Below are positions 40,337 through 48,414 of a DNA stretch of 64,000 nt, piece after piece; positions within the stretch are counted from its first letter, which is position 1, and the number at the start of each line of letters is the position of its first letter. The DNA comes from Streptomyces caelestis (GTDB taxonomy: Bacteria; Actinomycetota; Actinomycetes; Streptomycetales; Streptomycetaceae). A program made the position numbers and the translations under genes. The stretch is taken from positions 11,315-75,314 of the forward strand of contig NZ_LGCN01000203.1 in the NCBI RefSeq assembly GCF_001279005.1, given 5' to 3'. A model generated the notes under the pieces. That model saw nothing but the letters and a program-made list of their open reading frames with translations, was not told where the DNA came from and did no database searches.

Positions 40337-41556
40337 GAACGGCGCTCGACGAAGACCGGCTCCCACTCCACCGTCTCGAACGCCTCGTCCGGCTCACGCA
40401 CCCCGCTGAGCGGCACGACCTTCTCGCTGCCGATGGCGACCAGCACCAGCCGCGGCCGGTACTCCCCCGGCCCGGGGGCCCGTTCCCAGGCGATGAGCCG
40501 CCGGTCGTCCACCCAGGCGAGCAGGTGCGCCCCGCGCACCCGGGCGACCTCCTCGCCCGTGTACGGATCGCGGATCCCGGACCAGGACGTGTCCTTGGCC
40601 TCGGCCGTCAGACCGAGCGCGGCCAGCTTGCCGTCGGGGGACAGCCGCGCGGAGACGTCGGACCGCAGGTGCCGTTCGTTCGCGGGCGCGGGAACCGTGT
40701 CCCCGTCGAGGTCGTGGAACTGCTGCAGTCCGTCCTTGCCCCCGATGACCTGCGAGTACACGAGCCGGCCGTCCCGGGAGAACGCGAAGTCCTGCCGCCC
40801 GTTGATGTCCCGGCGGTCCGCGACCGGGCTCCAGTCGCCCCGGCCGTCGGCCACGTCCAGGACGTAGAAGCCGCTCCGGGACGAGTGGCCGCCGAACTGC
40901 GGCACCCAGGCCACGGCCCCGGAGGAGCTCTTCATCCGCTCCATCAGATCGGGGTGCTCACCGTAGGTCGTGGCGACGAGCCTGGTCCCGTCGTGCGCGT
41001 AGGCGAGGCCGCCGACTCCGCGGTCGACGGTGATCCACCGGTCGACCCGGCCCGTGGCCAGGTCGAGGATGCCGATCCGCCGGGCGGGCAGTTCCCGCTC
41101 CAGTACGGCCGCGGTCCGCGCACCGGGCGCCACGGCGACGAACGACCACCGGTCGTCCTTCTCGTACGTCCCGGTCTCCGGGTCGAGCAACCGGTAGGTG
41201 CGGGTCAGCACGGCTTCGTCGTCCGACCGGGTCACGGGTTCCGCCGTGTAGTAGGCGGCCAGCACGGACCGGCCGGCCGCGATCAGATCGCGCGGCGGCG
41301 ACTGGTCCGGGTGCGCGAGGACATCGTTCCCGTCCAGGACGGAAGCGGGACGGACGTCCTCCTTCCCGCTGTCCGGCAGCGGCACGCCGACGGCGACCGC
41401 GACGACGGCCGTCATGGCGGCGGCCACGGCGACCAGCCCGCGGACACGGCGCCGCCGCCGCACCGCCAGCACCCGGTCGGCGAACCCCGGTCCGGGCGCG
41501 GTCAGTTCGACCGCCTGTTCACGCAACGCGTCACGCACGAGTTCGTCGACGTTCAC
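40333..41556 (-). CDS. Membrane-anchored TolB-like/WD40-type protein, partner of the SigE-family factor
   Basis: A 407-residue protein. A cytoplasmic part of about 40 residues (MNVDELVRDALREQAVELTA) ends in the basic run RRRRRVRG; one membrane span (VAVAAAMTAVVAVAVGVPL) follows; the rest is an outer beta-propeller-like domain with repeats of the TolB type (IGILDLATGRVDRW, LAYAHDGTRLVATTY, DFAFSRDGRLVYSQ, ARLSPDGKLAALGL). The start overlaps the stop of the sigma gene. The topology suggests an anti-sigma or sensor role like that of the protein at 181-1038, again without a ZAS motif. Confidence 0.8.
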   Translation of the reverse strand: MNVDELVRDALREQAVELTAPGPGFADRVLAVRRRRRVRGLVAVAAAMTAVVAVAVGVPLPDSGKEDVRPASVLDGNDVLAHPDQSPPRDLIAAGRSVLAAYYTAEPVTRSDDEAVLTRTYRLLDPETGTYEKDDRWSFVAVAPGARTAAVLERELPARRIGILDLATGRVDRWITVDRGVGGLAYAHDGTRLVATTYGEHPDLMERMKSSSGAVAWVPQFGGHSSRSGFYVLDVADGRGDWSPVADRRDINGRQDFAFSRDGRLVYSQVIGGKDGLQQFHDLDGDTVPAPANERHLRSDVSARLSPDGKLAALGLTAEAKDTSWSGIRDPYTGEEVARVRGAHLLAWVDDRRLIAWERAPGPGEYRPRLVLVAIGSEKVVPLSGVREPDEAFETVEWEPVFVERRS

Positions 41557-42113
41557 GACCGCACCTCCACGGGCGGGTAGTCACGGGACGGCCGTCGCCC
41601 ATCCTCGGACGGGCCGAGGGAGCGCAGTTCGGGCGCGAGGGCACGCAGCCGGGCCAGGGAACGATGGGTGGTGGACCGTACGGTGCCCACCGAGCAGCCC
41701 AGGACGCGGGCCACCTCGGCCTCGGGGAGGTCCTCGAAGTAGCGCAGCACCAGCATGGTGCGCTGGCGCGCGGTCAGCCGGGCCAGCGCGCCCCGCATCA
41801 GCAGGCGCAGCTCCGCGTCGGCCGAGGCGGCGTCCCCGCCGGCACCGGGTTCCGGCGGTTCGGCCACGCTGAGTTCGCGTCCGCGCCGCTTCAGCCGCCA
41901 GCGGCTGATCTGCTGCCGGTAGAGGATCTGCCGTACGTACGCCTCGGGTTCGTCGATGCGGTGCCAGCGGCCCGCCGCCTTGATCAGCGCGTTCTGCAGC
42001 AGGTCCTCGCCCGCGTGCCGGTCGCCGCCGCTCAGCAGGACCGCGGTCTTCAGCAGTGCGGACGACCGGTTCGCCACGAACTCCCGGAAACTCTCCTGTG
42101 CCTCGGCATCCAT
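41553..42113 (-). CDS. SigE-family ECF RNA polymerase sigma factor
   Basis: A 186-residue ECF factor. Region 2: ESFREFVANRSSALLKTAVLL, DRHAGEDLLQNALIKAAGRW and EPEAYVRQILYRQQISRWRLKRRG; region 4: LTARQRTMLVLRYFEDLPEAEVARVLGCSVGTVRS with the helix-turn-helix (in parts). These spellings are those of the Streptomyces SigE-type subgroup. I start it at ATG 42113, where homology begins; the frame is open for another 114 codons upstream (see the separate entry). The stop overlaps the partner membrane protein gene. Confidence 0.87.
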   Translation of the reverse strand: MDAEAQESFREFVANRSSALLKTAVLLSGGDRHAGEDLLQNALIKAAGRWHRIDEPEAYVRQILYRQQISRWRLKRRGRELSVAEPPEPGAGGDAASADAELRLLMRGALARLTARQRTMLVLRYFEDLPEAEVARVLGCSVGTVRSTTHRSLARLRALAPELRSLGPSEDGRRPSRDYPPVEVRS

Positions 42114-42455
42114 CGTCACCTTCTCTTCCCCCGGGAACGGGCCCTGTGTCCGCTCCCCGCACCCCTGTGGACGCGCGCGGGCCCCCCTCGCTATGCCACC
42201 GCACAGCGGAAACACGAAAAAACAGGCGGGCCGGTCCCCGAACGGCAGGAGGTGTTCCCGTACGTCCTGCGCGGGGGCGTCGGCCCGACCGGCGTCGGCG
42301 TTGCCCGGCCCGACGCGGTGACCGTCGTGGGAGGCCGTGTCGGTCTCGTCCGCGTGGGCGGAACCGGCCGGTGTGCCGCACGGCATCAGCACGGCCACCA
42401 CCCCCATCACTCCGACCGCGCAGCGGACCGCGCCCCGCACCCACTCGTTCGCCAT
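42114..42455 (-). other. In-frame, secreted-looking reading frame in front of the sigma factor
   Basis: From an ATG at 42455 the sigma frame is open for 114 extra codons. The first ~75 read like a signal peptide and short mature peptide (VRGAVRCAVGVMGVVAVLM, AHA-type cleavage) with strong G/C third positions; the next ~35 codons (TGT TTT TTC GTG TTT and onwards) lose that bias. It may be a small secreted protein gene whose stop was lost, a long N-terminal extension, or chance. No good ribosome site precedes 42455. The remaining 79 bases to dapD hold nothing I recognise. Confidence 0.35.
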
Positions 42456-42534
42456 CGCCCGTTCATCCGCCGAAACGACCCCGAAGTCACGGGGAGCGAC
42501 CCGTACGGGAACGGACGGGCGCGTGACGCCCGGC

Positions 42535-43524
42535 TCAGTTGTGGCTGTGCAGGATCTCGTTCAGGCCGCCCCAGACCGCGTTGTTCGGGCGGGCCTCGAC
42601 CGCGCCGGTGACGGAGTTGCGGCGGAACAGGATGTGGGAGGCGCCGGACAGTTCACGGGCCTTGACGACCTGCCCGTCGGGCATGGTGACGCGGGTGCCC
42701 GCGGTGACGTAGAGGCCCGCCTCGACCACGCACTCGTCGCCGAGGGCGATGCCGACGCCCGCCTCGGCGCCGACCAGGCAGCGCTCGCCGATGGTGATGC
42801 GCACGTTGCCGCCGCCGGACAGCGTGCCCATGGTGGAGGCGCCGCCGCCGATGTCCGAGCCGTCGCCGATGACGACACCGGCCGAGACACGGCCCTCGAC
42901 CATCGACGTGCCCAGCGTGCCGGCGTTGAAGTTGACGAAGCCCTCGTGCATGACGGTGGTGCCCTCGGCGAGGTGCGCGCCGAGCCGTACCCGGTCGGCG
43001 TCGGCGATGCGGACGCCCTTGGGGGCGACGTAGTCCGTCATGCGGGGGAACTTGTCGACGGAGGTCACGGCCAGGTGCAGGCCCTCGGCGCGGGCGTTGA
43101 GCCGCACCTTCTCGAGGTCGTCCACGGCGACCGGGCCGAGGGAGGTCCAGGCGACGTTGGCGAGGTGGCCGAAGACGCCGTCCAGGTTCTGGCCGTGCGG
43201 CTGGACCAGGCGGTGCGAGAGCAGGTGGAGGCGCAGGTAGACGTCGTGCGCGTCGACCGGCTTCTCGGCCAGCGACGAGATGACCGTGCGGACCGCGACC
43301 ACCTCGACGCCCCGGCGGGCGTCCGGACCGGCCGCCGCGGTGGCGCCGCCGCCCAGGAGTTCCGCGGCCTGCTCGGCGGAGAGCCGCTCGGTGCCGGACG
43401 GGCCGGGCTCGTCGGCCAGTACGGGGGCGGGGAACCAGGTGTCGAGAACGGTGCCGTCGGCGGCGATGGTGGCGAGGCCGGCGGCCACCGCGCCGGAGGT
43501 GCTGTGAGCAGTCGTGTCGGTCAT
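42535..43524 (-). CDS. dapD: 2,3,4,5-tetrahydropyridine-2,6-dicarboxylate N-succinyltransferase
   Basis: Transfers succinyl from succinyl-CoA in the succinylase route to diaminopimelate and lysine. The 329-residue protein is the long actinobacterial form. Its C-terminal half is a left-handed beta-helix of hexapeptide repeats ([57 protein letters not shown]), preceded by [16 protein letters not shown], the substrate/CoA-binding loop. The message seems leaderless: TAGGTT ends six bases before the ATG. It is transcribed alone or with nothing obvious downstream. Confidence 0.9.
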   Translation of the reverse strand: MTDTTAHSTSGAVAAGLATIAADGTVLDTWFPAPVLADEPGPSGTERLSAEQAAELLGGGATAAAGPDARRGVEVVAVRTVISSLAEKPVDAHDVYLRLHLLSHRLVQPHGQNLDGVFGHLANVAWTSLGPVAVDDLEKVRLNARAEGLHLAVTSVDKFPRMTDYVAPKGVRIADADRVRLGAHLAEGTTVMHEGFVNFNAGTLGTSMVEGRVSAGVVIGDGSDIGGGASTMGTLSGGGNVRITIGERCLVGAEAGVGIALGDECVVEAGLYVTAGTRVTMPDGQVVKARELSGASHILFRRNSVTGAVEARPNNAVWGGLNEILHSHN

Positions 43525-43530
43525 GAGGGC

Positions 43531-43536
43531 AACCTA
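43531..43536 (-). promoter_or_regulatory. TAGGTT -10 box of dapD
   Basis: Six bases separate the box from the dapD ATG, implying a leaderless transcript; no ribosome site is visible. Confidence 0.5.
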
Positions 43537-43625
43537 ACCAACCGGTGGCCGGGGACGCGAACCGGTGCGGACCGCGTCTCGGCGTACGGTCCGCGCGGGC
43601 GGCACGCCCCGCCGGCCGGCGCCGG

Positions 43626-43946
43626 TCAGTGCGCCCCGCCCAGGTTGAGCACCACCACTCCGGCGATGATCAGCGCGATGCCACCGGCCTTGGCGACGGT
43701 GAGCCCCTCGCCCAGGAACATCGTGCCGATCACCGCGATGGCGGCCGTCCCGGCCCCCGACCAGATGGCGTACGCCGTTCCGACCGACACGGTCCTCAGG
43801 GTCTGCGCGAGCAGCGCGAAGGCCACCAGGTATCCGGCGACGGTGACGACCGAGGGCCACAGCCGGGTGAACCCCTCGCTGTACTTCATGGCGGTCGTGC
43901 CGACCACTTCCGCTGCGATGGCTCCGGCGAGCAGTGCGTACCCCAT
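43626..43946 (-). CDS. Small multidrug resistance (SMR) family efflux protein
   Basis: A 106-residue four-span protein. The first helix has the essential Glu in LLAGAIAAEVVGTTAMKYSEG (in parts, ~13), then WPSVVTVAGYLVAFALLAQ, TAYAIWSGAGTAAIAVIG and GIALIIAGVVVLNL. It works as an antiparallel or parallel dimer exporting cationic compounds such as quaternary ammonium or guanidinium. It appears leaderless (TACGAT seven bases before the ATG). Confidence 0.9.
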   Translation of the reverse strand: MGYALLAGAIAAEVVGTTAMKYSEGFTRLWPSVVTVAGYLVAFALLAQTLRTVSVGTAYAIWSGAGTAAIAVIGTMFLGEGLTVAKAGGIALIIAGVVVLNLGGAH

Positions 43947-43953
43947 GACGGCG

Positions 43954-43959
43954 ATCGTA
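43954..43959 (-). promoter_or_regulatory. TACGAT -10 box of the SMR gene
   Basis: Ends seven bases before the ATG at 43946; a leaderless arrangement. Confidence 0.5.
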
Positions 43960-43980
43960 GCCAGGCAGGACCACACGCGA

Positions 43981-44011
43981 AGCGGCCCCCCGCGGTACGC
44001 GGGGGGCCGCT
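43981..44011. terminator. Terminator of the suf operon
   Basis: Perfect 14-base arms AGCGGCCCCCCGCG / CGCGGGGGGCCGCT with a GTA loop, 15 bases after the sufT stop. Confidence 0.85.
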
Positions 44012-44026
44012 CGGTCCGCCGTTCGC

Positions 44027-44359
44027 TCAGACGTTGAAGCCCAGCGCCCGCAGCTGCTCACGGCCGTCGTCCGTGATCTTGTCGGGGCCCCACGGCGGCA
44101 TCCAGACCCAGTTGATGCGCAACTCGCTGACCAGGCCGTCCGTGGCGGACTTGGCCTGGTCCTCGATGACGTCCGTCAGCGGACAGGCCGCGGAGGTCAG
44201 GGTCATGTCCACGGTCGCCACATTGGAGTCGTCGACGTGGATGCCGTAGATCAGGCCCAGGTTGACGACGTCGATGCCCAGCTCGGGGTCGACGACGTCC
44301 ATCAGGGCCTCGCGGAGCTCCTCCTCCGAGGCCGGCTTCATCTCCAGGGTCTCGCTCAT
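44027..44359 (-). CDS. sufT: Iron-sulfur cluster assembly factor SufT (MIP18/DUF59 family)
   Basis: A 110-residue DUF59 protein with EALMDVVDPELGIDVVNLGL, TLTSAACPLTDVIEDQ (conserved Cys) and VWMPPWGPDKITDDGREQLRALGF (in parts). It helps mature Fe-S proteins after cluster assembly by the Suf machinery. It is the last gene of the suf operon; its ATG overlaps the sufU stop (ATGA), and a strong terminator follows its own stop. Confidence 0.88.
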   Translation of the reverse strand: MSETLEMKPASEEELREALMDVVDPELGIDVVNLGLIYGIHVDDSNVATVDMTLTSAACPLTDVIEDQAKSATDGLVSELRINWVWMPPWGPDKITDDGREQLRALGFNV

Positions 44360-44820
44360 GCCGTTGTCCTTTCGGCGTCGGCGCCCAGCGCCTGGGCCGT
44401 CGCGTCCTTCCACGCCATCCAGCTGAGGAGGGCGCACTTCACCCGGGCCGGGTACTTGGACACCCCGGCGAACGCGACCGCGTCCTCCAGGATCTCCTCC
44501 ATCGCGTCGTCCGGCTCGATCTTCCCCTTGGACTGCATCAGCTCCAGGAAGGTCCCCTGGATCCGCTGCGCCTCGGCGAGGTCCTTGCCGACCAGCAGGT
44601 CGTTCAGCACGGAGGCGGAGGCCTGGCTGATGGAACAGCCCTGCCCCTCGTAGCTGACGTCGCTGATCGTCGTACCGTCGTACTTCACGCGGAGCGTGAT
44701 CTCGTCGCCGCACGTCGGGTTGACGTGGTGCACCTCGGCGTCCCCGTCCCGCAAGCCCCGCCCGTGCGGGTTCTTGTAGTGGTCCAGGATGACGTCCTGG
44801 TACATGGAGTCCAGCTTCAC
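44356..44820 (-). CDS. sufU: Fe-S cluster assembly sulfurtransferase/scaffold SufU
   Basis: A 154-residue IscU/SufU-type protein that accepts sulfane sulfur from SufS. The three cysteines are in HHVNPTCGDEI (~40), GQGCSISQASAS (~66) and ARVKCALLSW (~127), with the SufU-specific insertion between the second and third, which binds zinc in Gram-positive homologues. It begins 11 bases after the sufS stop and its own stop overlaps sufT. Confidence 0.92.
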   Translation of the reverse strand: MKLDSMYQDVILDHYKNPHGRGLRDGDAEVHHVNPTCGDEITLRVKYDGTTISDVSYEGQGCSISQASASVLNDLLVGKDLAEAQRIQGTFLELMQSKGKIEPDDAMEEILEDAVAFAGVSKYPARVKCALLSWMAWKDATAQALGADAERTTA

Positions 44821-44831
44821 GCCTCAGCCCC

Positions 44832-46088
44832 TCATCCGAAGAAGTTCCGTACGTGCTCCAGGCCGTCGACCAGTGCGTCGATCTCGGCCGGTGTGGAGTA
44901 CAGATAGAACGACGCCCGCGTGGTCGCAGGAATTCCGTACCGCAGGCAGACGGGGCGGGCGCAGTGATGGCCCACGCGTACCGCGATGCCCTGTTCGTCG
45001 AGGACCTGGCCCACGTCGTGCGGGTGGATGTCGCCGAGCGTGAACGAGATCGCCGCTCCCCGGTCCTCGGCCGTGGCGGGGCCGATGATGCGCAGGTCCG
45101 GGACCTCGGCCAGGCGCTTGACCGCGTACTCGGTGATGGCGTGCTCGTGGGCGAGGACCTTGTCCATGCCGATGGCCGACAGGTAGTCGATCGCCGCGCC
45201 GAGACCGACCGCCTGGGCGATCGGCGGGGTGCCCGCCTCGAACTTGTGCGGGGCCGGCGCATAGGTCGACGAGCTCATCGAGACGGTCTCGATCATCTCG
45301 CCGCCGCCGAGGAACGGGGGCAGGTCCTCCAGCAGTTCCTGGCGGCCCCAGAGCACGCCTATGCCGGTCGGGCCGCACATCTTGTGACCGGTGAAGGCCA
45401 CGAAGTCGGCCTGGAGGGCCTGGACGTCCAGCGGCATGTGCGGCGCGGCCTGGGAGGCGTCGACGCACACCAGGGCGCCGACCTCCTGGGCGCGGCGCAC
45501 GATCGCCTCGACCGGGTTGACCGTGCCCAGGATGTTGGAGACCAGCACGAAGGAGACGATCTTCGTCTTCTCGGTGATGACCTCGTCGATGCGGGAGAGG
45601 TCGAGCCGGCCGTCGTCGGTCAGCCCGAACCACTTCAGCTTGGCGCCCGTGCGCTGCGCGAGCAGCTGCCACGGCACGATGTTGGAGTGGTGCTCCATCT
45701 CCGTGATGACGATCTCGGTCTCGTGGTCCACCCGGTAGGGCTCGTCGGCCCAGCCGAGCATGTTCGCCACGAGGTTGAGCGACTCGGAGGCGTTCTTGGT
45801 GAAGATCACCTCGTCGCGCGAGGGGGCGTTGACGAACTCCGCGACCTTGTCGCGCGCGCCCTCGTACAGCGCCGTGGCCTCCTCGGCGAGCACATGCACA
45901 CCGCGGTGGACGTTGGCGTTGTAGCGCTCGTAGTACTCGCTCAGGGCGTCCAGCACCTGACGCGGCTTCTGCGAGGTCGCCGCGTTGTCCAGGTACACGA
46001 GCTTCCGGCCGTCGTGGACCTGGCGGTCCAGGATGGGGAAGTCCTTGCGGATCGCCTCGGTGTCGAGGAGGCCCGGCAGCTGTGTCAC
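44832..46088 (-). CDS. sufS: Cysteine desulfurase SufS
   Basis: Supplies sulfur for cluster assembly from cysteine. A 418-residue group II desulfurase: IYLDNAATS-type start (LVYLDNAATSQKPRQVL), ITEMEHHSNIVPWQLLAQRT, the PLP lysine in FTGHKMCGPTGIGVLWG (~235) and the catalytic cysteine in RVGHHCARPVCLRYG (~370). GGGEMIETVSMS is also typical. The ATG overlaps the sufC stop by four bases. Partner SufU follows directly. Confidence 0.93.
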   Translation of the reverse strand: MTQLPGLLDTEAIRKDFPILDRQVHDGRKLVYLDNAATSQKPRQVLDALSEYYERYNANVHRGVHVLAEEATALYEGARDKVAEFVNAPSRDEVIFTKNASESLNLVANMLGWADEPYRVDHETEIVITEMEHHSNIVPWQLLAQRTGAKLKWFGLTDDGRLDLSRIDEVITEKTKIVSFVLVSNILGTVNPVEAIVRRAQEVGALVCVDASQAAPHMPLDVQALQADFVAFTGHKMCGPTGIGVLWGRQELLEDLPPFLGGGEMIETVSMSSSTYAPAPHKFEAGTPPIAQAVGLGAAIDYLSAIGMDKVLAHEHAITEYAVKRLAEVPDLRIIGPATAEDRGAAISFTLGDIHPHDVGQVLDEQGIAVRVGHHCARPVCLRYGIPATTRASFYLYSTPAEIDALVDGLEHVRNFFG

Positions 46089-46849
46089 TCGGATGCGCCA
46101 CCCTTCACGTATGCCTCGTAGCCCTCGTTCTCCAGCTTGTCCGCGAGCTCGGCGCCGCCGGACTCGACGATGCGGCCGCCGGCGAACACGTGCACGTGGT
46201 CGGGCTTGATGTAGCGCAGGATGCGCGTGTAGTGCGTGATCAGCAGGGTGCCGACCTCACCGGACTCGCGGACGCGGTTGACGCCCTCGGAGACGATGCG
46301 CAGGGCGTCGACGTCCAGGCCGGAGTCGGTCTCGTCGAGGATCGCGACCTTCGGCTTGAGCAGTTCGAGCTGGAGGATCTCGTGGCGCTTCTTCTCACCG
46401 CCGGAGAAGCCCTCGTTGACGTTGCGCTCGGCGAAGGCGGGGTCCATGTTGAGGCGCTCCATGGCCTCCTTGACCTCCTTCACCCAGGTGCGCAGCTTGG
46501 GAGCCTCGCCGCGGACGGCGGTGGCGGAGGTGCGCAGGAAGTTGGAGACGGAGACGCCGGGGACCTCGACCGGGTACTGCATGGCGAGGAAGAGGCCGGC
46601 GCGGGCGCGCTCGTCGACGGACATCTCCAGGACGTCCTCGCCGTCGAGGGTGACGGTGCCCCCGGAGACGGTGTACTTGGGGTGACCGGCGAGCGCGTAG
46701 GCGAGGGTCGACTTGCCGGAGCCGTTGGGGCCCATGATGGCGTGCGTCTCGCCCTGCTTCACGGTGAGGTCGACGCCCTTGAGGATCTCCTTCGTGGCGT
46801 TGTCGGCCTCGACGGTGACGTGCAGGTCTCGGATTTCAAGCGTTGCCAT
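46085..46849 (-). CDS. sufC: Suf complex ATPase SufC
   Basis: The ATPase subunit of the SufBCD scaffold. A 254-residue ABC protein with Walker A IMGPNGSGKSTLAYAL, the LSGGQ-equivalent EGFSGGEKKRHEIL, Walker B VAILDETDSGLD and the switch His in LLITHYTRILRYI. The SGGEKKR spelling and the length are specific to SufC. It lies between the ferredoxin-like gene and sufS, consistent with a single operon. Confidence 0.94.
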   Translation of the reverse strand: MATLEIRDLHVTVEADNATKEILKGVDLTVKQGETHAIMGPNGSGKSTLAYALAGHPKYTVSGGTVTLDGEDVLEMSVDERARAGLFLAMQYPVEVPGVSVSNFLRTSATAVRGEAPKLRTWVKEVKEAMERLNMDPAFAERNVNEGFSGGEKKRHEILQLELLKPKVAILDETDSGLDVDALRIVSEGVNRVRESGEVGTLLITHYTRILRYIKPDHVHVFAGGRIVESGGAELADKLENEGYEAYVKGGASE

Positions 46850-46856
46850 GGGTGCC

Positions 46857-47174
46857 TCAGGACTCCTGGGTGAGGGAGACGAGCACGTCGTCCCCTTCGA
46901 TCTTTACGGGGTATACGGGGACGGGGCGCGTCGCCGGAAGGGCGTCGGGCTTGCCGGAACGGAGGTCGAAACGCGAGCCGTGCAGCCAGCACTCGATGTG
47001 GCAGTCGTCCACCTCGCCCTCCGCGAGGGAGACGTTCGCGTGCGAGCAGATGTCGTGGATCGCGAACACCTCCCCCCCGGTCTGCACGAGGGAGACCGGC
47101 GTGCCGTCGAGTTCCACCCGCTTCGGGGTGTCCTCCTCCAGCTCGCTCAGCCCGCAGGCGCGTACGAAGGTCAT
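46857..47174 (-). CDS. Rieske-type [2Fe-2S] ferredoxin of the suf operon
   Basis: A 105-residue NirD/BphA3-like Rieske protein. Cluster ligands are CSH (ICSHANVSL) and CWLH (CWLHGSRFDLRSG). It may carry electrons for cluster assembly; this gene is a regular member of actinobacterial suf operons. It overlaps the sufD stop by four bases and sits seven bases before sufC. Confidence 0.9.
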   Translation of the reverse strand: MTFVRACGLSELEEDTPKRVELDGTPVSLVQTGGEVFAIHDICSHANVSLAEGEVDDCHIECWLHGSRFDLRSGKPDALPATRPVPVYPVKIEGDDVLVSLTQES

Positions 47175-48355
47175 GCGACCGCCGCCTCCAGCTCCTCCTC
47201 GATCTTGGCGATCAGGCGCTCCTCGATGTCCGGGACGCCGATCTGCTGCACGAGCTCGGCGAAGAAGCCGCGGACCACCAGACGGCGGGCGTCCTGCTCG
47301 GGGATGCCGCGGGCCATCAGGTAGAACAGCTGCTCGTCGTCGAAGCGGCCGGTCGCGGAGGCGTGGCCGGCGCCGACGATCTCGCCGGTCTCGATCTCCA
47401 GGTTGGGCACGGAGTCGACGCGGGCGCCGTCGGTGAGGACCAGGTTGCGGTTCATCTCGTAGGTGTCGGTGCCCTCGGCCTTGGCCTCGATGAGCACGTC
47501 GCCGATCCACACGGCGTGCGCGTCGACGCCCTGGAGCGCGCCCTTGTAGACGACGTTGGACGTGCAGTGCGGCACGTTGTGGTCGACCAGGAGGCGGTGC
47601 TCCTGGTGCTGGCCGGCGTCGGTGAAGTACAGGCCGAACAGCTCGGCCTCGCCGCCGGGGCCGGCGTAGACGACGCGCGGGTGGAGGCGTACGACGTCGC
47701 CGCCGAAGGTGACGACGACCGACTTGAAGGAGGCGTCGCGGCCGACCAGGGCGCTGTGCTGGGCGACGTGCACCGCCTTGTCGTCCCAGTCCTGGACCGA
47801 GACGACGGTCAGCTTGGCCCCGTCGCCGAGCACGTACTCGACGTTGGCGGCGAGCACCGCGTCACCGGTGTGGTCGATGACCACGAGCGCCTCGGCGAAG
47901 GCGCCGAGCTCGATCACCTGGTGGCCGTAGGCGGTGCCGCCCTCGCCCCGCACCGCGATGCGGATCGGCTCGGTGAGGACGGTCTCCTTCGGCACGGTCA
48001 CGACCGAGGCCTGCTCGAAGGCGGAGTACGCCTGGGCGACGACGCGGTCCACCGGGATGCCGGCGCGGCCGATCCGCGCGTCGTCGCGGCCGACGGTCTC
48101 GACGGTGACGCCCTCGGGCGCCTCGACGGCGACCTTGAGACCCCCGCCGGTGGCGGTGGCGGTGCCGTCGTGCAGACCGCGCAGCCGCTCCAGCGGGGTG
48201 AACCGCCACTCCTCCTCGCGGCCGTGGGGGACGGGGAAGTCCGCCACGTCGAAGGACGGAGGCGCGCTCATGCGGGTGGCGACGGTCGACTCCGCGGCGA
48301 CCGCGATCGAGCCGGCGGTGGTGGAGCCCACCGGGATATTCTGAGCCTCAGCCAT
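47171..48355 (-). CDS. sufD: Suf scaffold subunit SufD
   Basis: A 394-residue SufB/D-family beta-helix protein: DFPVPHGREEEWRFTPL at the start, LVDHNVPHCTSNVVYKGALQG (in parts) with the conserved His, and GAGHASATGRFDDEQLFYLMARG near the C-terminus. It pairs with SufB to form the scaffold. The ATG at 48355 begins the family homology; a 59-base gap separates it from sufB. Confidence 0.92.
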   Translation of the reverse strand: MAEAQNIPVGSTTAGSIAVAAESTVATRMSAPPSFDVADFPVPHGREEEWRFTPLERLRGLHDGTATATGGGLKVAVEAPEGVTVETVGRDDARIGRAGIPVDRVVAQAYSAFEQASVVTVPKETVLTEPIRIAVRGEGGTAYGHQVIELGAFAEALVVIDHTGDAVLAANVEYVLGDGAKLTVVSVQDWDDKAVHVAQHSALVGRDASFKSVVVTFGGDVVRLHPRVVYAGPGGEAELFGLYFTDAGQHQEHRLLVDHNVPHCTSNVVYKGALQGVDAHAVWIGDVLIEAKAEGTDTYEMNRNLVLTDGARVDSVPNLEIETGEIVGAGHASATGRFDDEQLFYLMARGIPEQDARRLVVRGFFAELVQQIGVPDIEERLIAKIEEELEAAVA

Positions 48356-48414
48356 GGCTGTCGTAGTGCTCGCTTTCCTTTGCGTAAGGGGGCTTGACGG
48401 AACGGCGTGGTGCT

